64,000 bases of DNA from Liolophura sinensis (lineage: Eukaryota > Mollusca > Polyplacophora > Chitonida > Chitonidae). The notes beneath the pieces are model-generated. The model searched no databases. It was not told the origin of the DNA and worked only from the letters and a program-made list of their open reading frames with translations. Below are positions 55,601 through 64,000 of the stretch, piece after piece. Within the stretch, counting starts at the first letter, position 1. Every line of letters starts with the position of its first letter. The position numbers and the translations under genes are program-made. The stretch covers positions 9,126,017 to 9,190,016 of the forward strand of contig NC_088307.1 in NCBI RefSeq assembly GCF_032854445.1. Reading direction: 5' to 3'.

Positions 55601-58600
55601 ATGAACATGAATTCTCACCTCCCCGTACATGTCCAGTCTGTTCACTTTGATGCCTGACACAGCCATCTGGCTGATAGTGAAATGAATCTGGCAAGAACAA
55701 TAAAAATTCCAGATGTTCTTAACATTTCACTTTTCACAAAGCATGAGTGGAATTAAAAATCAGGACCTGTGTTAGAAAATGTTATCATCTACTCAGAAAA
55801 ACATGTGTCCAAATATCCAAAGTTATGGACTTTGGAATAACTAAATCTTATATATTTATTTATTTATTTCATTTGTGTTGTTTCAAGACTGCAGTGAAGA
55901 TATATTTCTTTTACATGGTTGAAGTCAGGCCTATGAGGGAGTGAAACCACAGTGTACTCAATAAACCACTGACTTTTGGCAAGTAATGGACAAACCTGAT
56001 CACTTGAAACCACCGCCCATTCGTCATCCCTCCTGAACTAGCCAGGTCATGGGTCAATCAGCTTTGGTTACAGCCAACTGACCTAGCTTGGGCCCCAGAC
56101 AATATATATATATATATACATAGAAAAAGAGAATGTGTTGAATGACTTGACAACTGAAACAATGTTCCAGTTATCTCTTGGTGTTGTGAGATAGGAGTAT
56201 CCCAGTGAAAAGCTATGAACATGTGTGGTAACAGTGAATTAAAAGTAGGCTAGAGGTGAATCTGCAGAATGTTGCATTGTGAGCTGGAATAGTGGTGACT
56301 TACATGTAGAAGTGTGATATTGGCAACCTAGACTGGTGATATTTGTGGGCTAGGAGTGTGCTAGATGTAACCTGGATGTTTGCTTGGGTTGAGCTTGCTT
56401 AGAAGTGAGCTAAAGGTGAGCTAATAGTGTGCTAGAGGTGACCTAAATGTGTGCTAGGGGTCAGCTACCTGCACACATCAGGGCAGAAGTGTGCTAAGGG
56501 TGACCTAAATGTGTGCTAGGGGTCAGCTACATGCACACATCAGGGCAGAAGTGTGCTAAGGGTGAGCTAAAAGTGTGCTACAGGTGACCTAAATGCACAC
56601 ATCAGAGCAATAGTGTGTTAAGGGTGAGCTAAAAGTGTGCTAGAGGCGACCTAAATGTGTTCTAGGGTCAGCTACATGTACACATTAGAGCAGAAGTGTG
56701 CTAAGGGTGAGCTAAAAGTGTGCTAGAGGTTACCTAAATGTGTGCTGGGGGTCAGCTACATGTAACCTTTTTGCATGTTTGCAAGGTGTTTATCCAAGCA
56801 TATTCTGAAGACATTACACCGTGTACACCGTTAAAATAACACTGTTTGTGAAGCCCTGAAATTGGCCAATCTCACCACAAATTACAAATGTCCATAAATT
56901 GCACTGCAAGTTTCTCTGTCGTATGTGAAAAGGTTGAGGAAATAGTTTAAGTGTAGAAGTACGTTAAGGGTGAGCCAAAAGTGTGCTAGAGGTGGGCAAA
57001 AGTGTACTAAGGGTGAGATAAGTGATTTCTCAGGGTGAGATTTAGACATCTCACTGAGAAACCAGTACAATTACTAAGTCTGCCCTTACCGAGATGGGAG
57101 GGTTAGCCTCTGGGGGTGCTGCTCCAGTCTGTAAGCTGATCTGAAATGGGAAGTCACAGCATAACTGAAGTACTGACTGTTATGGTTTTCATTAACTGTT
57201 GACACTATTTCGTTCCAACCACTTCTGAATTAACATGGTCAACTTTATGAGCGAAGGAAACCATAGAGTCTACAGAATACCACTGCACCAAGTCAAGTAT
57301 CTCGACTTAAAGTCGCATATGAACCAGATTCAAGTTCAAGGCCTGGGAAGAACAAGCAACAAAATTTCATGGAGTACAAATGGCATCAAAATCAAACAGT
57401 TATTGTGTTCTTGTTTAGCTTGCTGAGTTACAAGCAGGTAAAGTGAAACACCACACTGAAGATGCCAGACAGGACACCTCTTCCAGCTGTATGGAATAAC
57501 ATTTCAGTCCCGAAACCCTAAACATTTGTCTGGACAGCAATCATTACTGATGGGCAAGCCCCTGAGCTCTCTTCTCTCCCCCAACCCATGTATTTCATAA
57601 GAGCTTCCCCTGAAGCAGTTGTTTTCATGTTGTTTCAGTTTGTCTCACTGGAGACAAAAAGCAGCTGTCATAAATGGAACTGATTCTGAACGAATGCAGT
57701 TCTTCCCTTCAACTTACCATTCCTCTTAAACTCGGCAGCTTGGTGGGGTCTATTCTCCCCACATCCCAGGTCATGACCTTTCCCACAGGGTCAAATGAGT
57801 ACTTGCCCTGAGTTGGGGTCAAGGTCACATTCAGCACACATTTGGGAAAGGGAACTTCAATAACAACTTGCTCCAGCTGAAAATATGCCCACAACATCGT
57901 CTACTTTAGTTAATAATTATTTATTTGATTAGTACATCTTATACTTGTTGTTATTTCATACATGCTTGAGCCATTTTGAGCCAAGTCGAACAAGGCATAA
58001 CAAGTCAAAATTTTTCAAAACTCGATAAAACAGCATAAAACTTAAATTAATTTGAAAATAATTTGTCACATGTCTTAGTAAAGACATGTTCCGAGTTTCA
58101 CTTCAATAACATGAACTGATTTTAAAATAAAAAAAACAAACTTTCTAAGACTATAGTGTAAAGTCATTATTACCCTAGACAAATTTTTTTTTTACTTTTC
58201 CATGCTGGGACACATCCTATTTAGTGCTGTAAAAAGCATCTGTTTTATGTATCATTTCAGGGGCTGACAATGACAGTGAACATGACCCCTTAGTCGAAAC
58301 AAGTCCCAGAATGTCCGTTGAAATTGTTGTGCATTTTATGAGCGGAGTTGATACCGACCGTCTTTCCCATGGTCTGTTTTGGCCCCACCGTGATGTCAAA
58401 CCTTCCTCCTCCCCCTTCACGGAATGATATGTTGTGACGGATGTACACAGGTATTGCAACTAAACTGAAATCGAAATCAAGGAAAAGCGGAGAATTACAT
58501 CATTATACAATGTATTTCACCTAAAGTCTGGTCTTTTGATGCTAACGCTTTTCTCAAAGGAGGTTAATCAAACTTCACCAACAAAAAAAATCTTAAGTAA

Positions 58601-61600
58601 CCCTATAAAGTGAACGAATCAATCAGAATCAAGCAAAGTGAGCCTCTGGATAAAAGAGTAAGTTTAAGTGGGATACAGTGCCTCTAGCAAGGATCAAAAT
58701 TAAAATCTTTCTTCCCAAGCTTATTTCACTTCATACATGTGTGTAAAAACAAGAAAAACAACGCTATGTGCAGTCACAAGCTGAGACGCAACAAATTATT
58801 AACAATTACAAGAATATCCTCAACAACAATACTATTTTTTACAGCTAAAAATACCATACAAAAAGTTCCATGTGAAATGAGATCCCAATCGGACGTTGAA
58901 AATGCAACTTAGATTGAAATTAATTCCTGTTTCTGAGATCTCATCACCTGCATGTAAAAACTATCTCTTTTCGGGGCATCTGTGGCCAAGGGGGTTAGCA
59001 CGTCAACACGGTGCAATGACCAAGGAGCCTTCCACCAATGCAGAAGCCATGAGTTCAAGTCCACCTCAGGCTGGCTTACTCTCCGGCCACAAGTGCAAAG
59101 GTCAGGCAGCAACCTGTGGACGGCTGTGGATTTCCCCGGCTGTGGCCAGTTTCCTTCCACCATAATGATGGCGTATAAGTGAAATATTCTTGAGTACGGC
59201 GTAAAACACCAATCAAATAAATAAATAAATATCTCATGTTCATTCAGAGGCTCTATGCATACAGTATGTCATCAAATTCTTAAGTTTGAGATCATGTGTG
59301 GTCAAAGATCAAAGCTTAACCATTAAGATCCTTTGTAGCTTAGGTACTTAAGAGATTGAATTCTTATTTACGAAATTCTGTGTGGTTGAAACTTGAAATA
59401 ACAATCATATTTCTTATTAAATTATTACATAATTGTGCAAATTTATGTCTAGAGATTGCGATCCTATCATTTTTACCTGCTAATAAAGTAATACTTGACA
59501 GAAGAACCCATGTGGTACGAGAATAAATATTTAATATAATTCCATGATCCTGTGTGATATTTCAAACTCACTGTTCTAAATTCCTCTCTGACGAAAAAAA
59601 AATCTTACTTCTGATTAAATTATGGTGTAATTTAAATCATTCCTACCTGGTATAACATCACAATATTACTTCTATGAACCCATGTAGTGTGACATCAAAT
59701 ACTTTACTTCTAAAATACTGTGTGACATTTCAAACACGTTCTTTCTTGAAATAAGCATCTTACTTTTGAGATCCTATGTGGTATGATATCAGTCGGAAGT
59801 TTCCATCAGGAGGGACAAATGACAACACTCTCTCACTCTGCAACCAAAACAAACATCAAATAGTTATTTATCATACCTTTCCTAAGCAGGAATATCTACT
59901 ATGTTTTTTAGCCCTGGGGTGAACCAATAAAATTACAGAGGACAGAAAACTGAAAGTAAATATCTGAGGGACCTCTGTGGCTGAGGGGGTTAGCATGCCA
60001 GATTGGTGCAATGATTCAGGAGCCTCTCACCAATGCAGTCCTGAAAGTTCAAGTCCAGCACATGCCTCCCTTCCTGCTTTACCTGGGGAGGTCTGCCAGC
60101 AACCTGCTGGATGGTCATGGGTTTCTCCTAGGTTCTACCCGTTTTTTCCCCCACCACAATGCTGGCTACTGTTGTGTACGTGGAATATTCTTGAGTACGG
60201 CTTAAAACACCAATCAAACAAATAAACAAATAAGTAAATAACTGTACAGACTTACTAGTACTTGTACTTCATTTTAAACATCATCAACTTCCATTAAGGT
60301 TCTAAGGTGAATTTTCCCCACCATACTGAACAAGCTGAAGCACACGGACTTCACCAATTTCTTTTTAGCTATCGGAACTAAACATTCTCCAGATGCTATA
60401 TTTCTACGTTCCACATGGATATTTTATACGTGAGCATGTTGTACTACTACTGTATGTGCACTGAGCCTGTTTAGCATCTAAAACAAATTTTTGACATCAC
60501 AATGCTTCAGTTTATTTATAACAGAGGTTTGTAAGGTGGTTACCTGCAGCTACTTCTGTAGCAAATCAAAAAGGAAAGGTACCCTAAATGACCTCAAATT
60601 TCACCCGTTTTAAAGGCAAATAAATGTCACAAAATGTTATTTTTCTTTTGACCTTCTTTGACCAATGTTCCTCATGTACTTCATTTTAATTCTCTGTCAG
60701 GAAGCTGGTTCTTTTTTCAGAGATGGCTTCTGCTCAAAAAGATACTGAAAGCCCAGTTTTATGGCCCCAAAACTTATATACTGTGCAAAAAACATAAGAA
60801 ATATGGGGCCAACAATGCTTGTCTTACCTCCCATCTCTTGAATCTGACACACGGATGAAAACTGACATCATCTAACAGGCGGGGGTTCATGAAGGACAGT
60901 GTCAGGTCTGGCATTCCACTCAGCTTGATCAAACAATCAATCTGAAAAATAACATTTTTATCAACTGATTGTTCAAAGCTGCTTTTTTTTTTTTTTTTGT
61001 ACTTTTTTTACCCATGAGTTACTTATAGATGTCCGGATCACATACAACAGTAGTGAACAAACTTTAAGAAAGACATGCATATTCTGTTCACACGTACTCA
61101 ACATCCTAACACGCTTGTAACAAATTCCACTGAAAAAAGTGCTTTAAATGACCAAAAGGTTGAAGATTTAAACTATATTCAACTTCTCCTGTTCCATACT
61201 GCCTTGAACTATTGCCTTTATTTGCCATCCACAATAGTTTGTCTCCAAAATCAAGTTACAAATAGCACAAACATGACCACAAGTACATGTTTCCTTTGGC
61301 AGTTCAAACTAATCAGAGAGGAAAAAAAGTCTCAAACATTCAGCAGCAACGTGTCAACAATCAAATCAAATCAATTATCCAATCAATACAACTCTGAAAA
61401 CAAAAACACAATACAAGGCTCAAGGCCTCCATATAACTGGGGCCCGTTATTCTGGGCCAGTGAAGAAAACAAGGACCGGGTGAAACAAAAATCTGAACTT
61501 CTTCAACATAAATCAACTTGTTATAAAAATGGCATGAAACAAAATTCTTCTCAAATGCTGAAAATTCTATAAAATTTCCAGTCCTACAAACCAACGTAAA

Positions 61601-62793
61601 TGCTCAGAAAAGTCTGAGCTTGTGGAACTCACATATCCCTGTATTTCCCCAAAGACCGTAGAACCAGATTTATCTATGATGGCGTCTATTTCTTCTATGA
61701 CGTCAAAGTAAGCTTCGTTGTTGGCGTACTTCACACCTGTTCGTCTCCAGGGGACGTTGGACAGCTGACCAGTGGGGAGACTGCCACTTACACTGAAACA
61801 AATTACCAGAGATAAGAAAACATGTTCTCTATTCAAACATGTGATACTATTCAAACATGTTCTCTATTCAAACATGTGATACTATTCAAACATGTTCTCT
61901 ATTCAAACATGTGATGCTATTCAAACATGTGATACTATTCAAACATGTGATACTATTCAAACATGTTCTCTATTCAAACATGTGATGCTATTCAGCTGAA
62001 ATTTGCCGTGGAGCCCTATTTAGTTACATGACATTAGACAACCTGCACAGCTGAGGCTACTTACATAGATATTTTGTGATCGATCATATTTTTTTGGGAG
62101 AAAGCCATGGAAAAATATTAACTGTTGAATTACTAGCAATGAATAACTGAAAGACTAGCAACGAATGAATGAATGAATGAATGAATGAATGCAAGAATGA
62201 CAACACAGATATTAGAACAGTAAGGAAAGGAAATTCCCTTTAAGCCTTCCAAAAACAAGAAAATCTGTGAAATTCGAAAACCAAAATAAATATAGATTGT
62301 ACACAATATTTCTAATGATATATGCAAATATTTAAATAGAACATTCCAAGAAATGGGAAACATCACAAAAGTAAAATAAATCATTTATTGTGATCTTTAA
62401 ACTTCCTGTAAGATATATTTAATGATGCATATAAACATTTGTGTTGTCTTTTCTTCCAAATATAAATGAAATAGGCTTGTTCTGTTCACAAGGCCCACTT
62501 GGGACAGCTCTAGACACATAATGGGGGTGCTGGCAATGAGGCAATTATTAACTCCTTGAAAGGAGTTGCCTACCTTGTAGATTTGCCAGTGACAGTCTCC
62601 GCAATGGTCCGCAGCAGATTTGGTGGCTTGATCAATTCTTTAAGGATATTTGACTCAACAGCCAATGGGAAACCATTGTCTAACATCTCATCCAGCAGCT
62701 GGGAAGGGAAACGAGGCATAACACAAAATAAACCATAACAGCCAGATTGGGTACAGACATATTTACAGAGTAAACTTACATGCACAGATTCAA

Positions 62794-62837
<44 letters not shown>

Positions 62838-64000
62838 TTACTACATGTACATCTCTCCCTCATTACAATGCTGTTATTATGGGAAGAGTGGGGGGGGGCA
62901 AATCTGTTCATATCATGTTACTTAAAGCGCTGTTTGTCAGCTACGCAAACAAACATGATGTGATACTGGATGTTAAATATAGGCCAAATCAAAACACTGT
63001 AGTATCAGGGTTATTACATGATAACAAAACTTCCTTAAAAAGTGAAAAGAGTTTCCAAAATCTGAGGGTTTTCTTCAGCGAAACTTTTGAATGTATGTAG
63101 AGATGCACAACTACAACCTGAAACATGACAAAAGTGATACATATATATATATATATATATACACTGTGTGAAACAGCACCTTTCACACTGAAAGAATTCC
63201 TGATAATATATAAATCAAGTAAACCCAGTTCAAATCCTACTTCAATTATACTTCACAAATATTCAAAAGGCAAGGAAAAGTTTGTTACCTCGTACACAAT
63301 GACATAGTTCTCTTTGATGGAGCTTTCTGTGCTCTCGTTAAAGTAATCCTCCATCGTGTCCACGACTCTGTGGAGGAACTCGATCACAAACAGTGGGGGA
63401 ACTGTGGACACCAGAGACAAACACGAGTACTGTATTTATTTTATTTGAACAACAACTTTTGTTAATGACTAAGCTACTCACTCCATCAATCACAGAAAGG
63501 TATTTTAAGGTTTGTTTGGGAAGAAGTATGATATATCACTGAAAAAATGTCAGCGAATGTAAGATTCATTATTAAAGATATATTTTATGACCTTTATTTG
63601 CCTCTAAAATGAAATTTTTTGATGTGAAATACAGTATTTTGTTCCCAGAAGTGAGAAAACAAGTCCAATTATGAGGAAAACATATTAATATTAACTTTGC
63701 CAATGTATTTGTGATCGAACAGTGGCAGAATATCACCCAGTCACATTATAGGCCTACTGACACTGAGCTCTCCAGTACTCAAGCTGGTCTATTTCTCTTA
63801 ATACATTGAGCACCAAGTGATGTAGTATTCTAGTTACTGATATTAAAGTCTAAGATATGACTCAACTCAGCATTGAGCCCTGGATGTATCGCTGATCATG
63901 CAGATGCTCTAACCACTATGCTATCACTGATTGTGAAAATATTAATAGTGCAGGACTCACCCTCTGTTGTTACTACTGCTAAATAATACAACTGGTTTCT
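52571..64000 (-). CDS. AP3M: AP-3 complex subunit mu, 11 exons, N-terminus beyond window
   Basis: AP-3 mu is the cargo-recognition subunit of the AP-3 adaptor, which sorts proteins from endosomes and Golgi to lysosomes and related organelles; its C-terminal domain binds YxxPhi signals. Exons in coding order: 64000-63961 (cut by the edge), 63401-63289, 62698-62574, 61792-61633, 60941-60828, 59837-59764, 58464-58359, 57876-57718, 57140-57090, 55687-55619, 52636-52571. All junctions keep phase, giving 358 codons plus TGA; vertebrate AP3M is about 418, so some 60 N-terminal residues are missing. Diagnostic blocks: PPLFVIEFLHRVV, LLDEMLDNGFPLAVESNILK, LPTGQLSNVPWRRTGVKYAN, IKLSGMPDL, LSFVPPDGNFRLISYH, VLNVTLTPTQGKYSFDP, VNRLDMYGE, KYKPFKGVKYVTKAG. 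No frameshift is visible. Invertebrates usually have one AP3M; whether it is AP3M1- or AP3M2-like is not decidable here. Confidence 0.96.
52798..53400. repeat. Diverged tandem repeat, about 133-bp unit, 4-5 copies
   Basis: TTTGACCTTCAACT recurs at about 52829, 52962, 53095 and 53227 (133-bp steps) and again at 53272, each followed by AGCAAAAGT.., CTGGAA and GTGTTTATTTCTGA. It lies in the last AP3M intron. Confidence 0.85.
53401..54598. other. Last AP3M intron, no feature recognised
   Basis: AT-rich, with a poly-G run at about 53455-53467 and poly-A/T runs near 54035-54070. Small frames here have no family resemblance. Confidence 0.4.
54599..54757 (-). mobile_element. SINE family A, head-truncated
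   Basis: TATTTATTTATTTATTTGAT, ACGCCGTGCTCAAGAATATT, CGACCATCCGCAGGTTGCCG on the plus strand. Confidence 0.88.
55285..55450. repeat. Tandem repeat, about 60-bp unit, 3 copies
   Basis: GAGAACCCTCAGCCTCACAG, TTTTATGGCTATCACA and CAGTACTGTGCACAG recur about every 60 bp. Confidence 0.85.
55619..55687 (-). CDS. AP3M: AP3M exon (VNRLDMYGE)
   Basis: 69 nt, phase 0: IHFTISQMAVSGIKVNRLDM, YGE. Donor GTGAGA. Confidence 0.95.
56398..56765. repeat. Compound minisatellite, about 70-85-bp unit
   Basis: Built on AAGTGTGCTAAGGGTGAGCT, AAAGTGTGCTAGAGGTGACC and GGGGTCAGCTACATG, with CACACATCAGGGCAG inserts, four to five copies. Two related pieces lie at about 56951-57035. AP3M intron. Confidence 0.88.
57090..57140 (-). 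CDS. AP3M: AP3M exon (51 nt)
   Basis: ISLQTGAAPPEANPPIS, flanked by CATTTCAG and GTAAGG. It corresponds to the proline-rich linker in the mu homology domain. Confidence 0.92.
57718..57876 (-). CDS. AP3M: AP3M exon (LTPTQGKYSFDP)
   Basis: 159 nt, phase 0 to 0: LEQVVIEVPFPKCVL, TLTPTQGKYSFDPVGKVMTW, DVGRIDPTKLPSLRGM. Donor GTAAGT. Confidence 0.96.
58359..58464 (-). CDS. AP3M: AP3M exon (DITVGPKQ)
   Basis: 106 nt: (N)LVAIPVYIRHNISFREG, GGGRFDITVGPKQTMGKT. The acceptor GATTTCAG is chosen over a nearer TTTAG because only it keeps phase. Donor GTCGGT is unusual, but the protein length then matches the family. Confidence 0.9.
58974..59232 (+). mobile_element. SINE family A, full-length
   Basis: GGGGCATCTGTGGCCAAGGG head with box A, GAGTTCAAGTCCACC box B, CGTATAAGTGAAATATTC, TTGAGTACGGCGTAAAACAC and an AATAAATAAATAAA tail. 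Short possible target duplication TATCTC on both sides. Confidence 0.9.
59270..59790. repeat. Diverged repeat built from the exon 59764-59837 / intron boundary
   Basis: Words like GATCCTGTGTGATATTTCAA, GAACCCATGTGGTACGAG, GAACCCATGTAGTGTGACAT and ATACTGTGTGACATTTC recur at about 59288, 59373, 59503, 59546, 59676 and 59712. The last member, GATCCTATGTGGTATGATAT at 59771, is coding sequence of AP3M next to its donor site. Confidence 0.5.
59764..59837 (-). CDS. AP3M: AP3M exon (FVPPDGNFRLISY)
   Basis: 74 nt, phase 0 to 2: SERVLSFVPPDGNFRLISYH, IGSQ. Acceptor GGTTGCAG, donor GTAAGA. Confidence 0.95.
59964..60240 (+). mobile_element. SINE family A, full-length
   Basis: GGGACCTCTGTGGCTGAGGG head, AAGTTCAAGTCCAGC box B, TTCTTGAGTACGGCTTAAAA and AAATAAACAAATAAG tail. 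Imperfect target duplication AGTAAATATCTG / AGTAAATAACTG. Confidence 0.92.
60241..60827. other. AP3M intron, no feature recognised
   Basis: AT-rich intron sequence without repeats or frames of note. Confidence 0.4.
60828..60941 (-). CDS. AP3M: AP3M exon (IKLSGMPDL)
   Basis: 114 nt, 38 codons, phase 0 on both sides: IDCLIKLSGMPDLTLSFMNP, RLLDDVSFHPCVRFKRWE. Donor GTAAGA. Confidence 0.96.
61633..61792 (-). CDS. AP3M: AP3M exon (PTGQLSNVPWRRTGVKY)
   Basis: 160 nt: (S)VSGSLPTGQLSNVPWRR, TGVKYANNEAYFDVIEEIDA, IIDKSGSTVFGEIQGY. Marks entry into the mu homology domain. Donor GTGAGT. Confidence 0.97.
61821..61994. repeat. Tandem repeat, 17/18-bp units, 10 copies
   Basis: CTATTCAAACATGTGATA (18) alternates irregularly with CTATTCAAACATGTTCT (17). 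It begins just upstream of the acceptor of the 61633-61792 exon. Confidence 0.95.
62159..62191. repeat. (AATG)n microsatellite
   Basis: About seven GAAT units (AATGAATGAATGAATG). Confidence 0.95.
62574..62698 (-). CDS. AP3M: AP3M exon (LLDEMLDNGFPL)
   Basis: 125 nt, phase 0 to 2: LLDEMLDNGFPLAVESNILK, ELIKPPNLLRTIAETVTGKS. Donor GTAGGC. Confidence 0.97.
62798..62834. repeat. (TA)n microsatellite
   Basis: About 18 TA units. A second, shorter run lies at 63139-63160. Confidence 0.95.
63289..63401 (-). CDS. AP3M: AP3M exon (PPLFVIEFLHRVV)
   Basis: 113 nt: (V)PPLFVIEFLHRVVDTMED, YFNESTESSIKENYVIVYE. End of the N-terminal longin-like domain. Donor GTAACA. Confidence 0.97.
63700..63935 (-). mobile_element. 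tRNA-derived SINE related to family C
   Basis: On the minus strand, from 63935: GATAGCATAGTGGTTAGAGC (box A), CAGGGCTCAATGC (box B), then CCTATAATGTGACTGGGTGA, the family C core word. Boundaries approximate. Confidence 0.6.
63961..64000 (-). CDS. AP3M: AP3M exon, cut by window edge
   Basis: RNQLYYLAVVTTE plus one base, donor GTGAGT at 63960. It corresponds to the longin-domain strand just before VPPLFVIEF and joins the 63289-63401 exon in phase. Confidence 0.9.

Overview
This window is nuclear DNA from an animal, most likely a marine lophotrochozoan such as a mollusc. The evidence is AT-rich DNA, small exons with GT-AG introns, AATAAA signals, many tRNA-derived SINEs, a Penelope-like retroelement with a GIY-YIG domain, and Tc1/mariner and MITE-type DNA transposons. 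The SINE tail words resemble those of bivalve and gastropod genomes, but the phylum is an inference. Nothing looks bacterial, and most long open frames lie inside minisatellites.

Layout. (1) 1-1026 (+): 3' end of a gene encoding a Ulp1/SENP-type (C48) peptidase domain followed by a PHD-like zinc finger. (2) 5690-38572 (+): a split gene reconstructed here from seven phase-consistent exons (5690-5742, 11044-11138, 13725-13844, 15761-15890, 29446-29583, 31627-31784, 34080-34209). They encode a degenerate protein-kinase-like domain. The last one can join in frame to a second C48 domain (37857-38572) or to any of three similar short tail exons (35850, 36210, 37787). (3) 44.2-49.8 kb: a transposon graveyard, with a Tc1-like transposase split by a 3,343-bp element carrying two exons of a DUF4806-like protein. 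(4) 50.5-51.8 kb: a 41-bp minisatellite. (5) 52571-64000 (-): the AP-3 adaptor mu subunit gene, 11 exons, missing only the N-terminal ~60 codons beyond the window edge.

Intron content. The introns of the kinase-like gene carry six large unrelated minisatellites: 34 bp at 11.8 kb, 32 bp at 14.3 kb, 52 bp at 16.2 kb, 25 bp at 16.7-29.1 kb (about 12.4 kb, about 500 copies, with higher-order repeats), 24 bp at 30.2 kb and 18 bp at 34.5 kb. They also hold a Penelope-like element, MITEs and SINEs.

How the genes relate. The two C48 domains are clearly paralogous, so the window probably holds the end of one gene and all or most of a second tandem copy. The second copy lost the PHD finger where a SINE fragment now supplies the stop codon. 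The most unusual candidate is the pseudokinase/C48 architecture with duplicated alternative ends. It rests on splice phase and motif reading only, with no transcript evidence. AP3M is an ordinary housekeeping trafficking gene on the opposite strand and shows no functional link.
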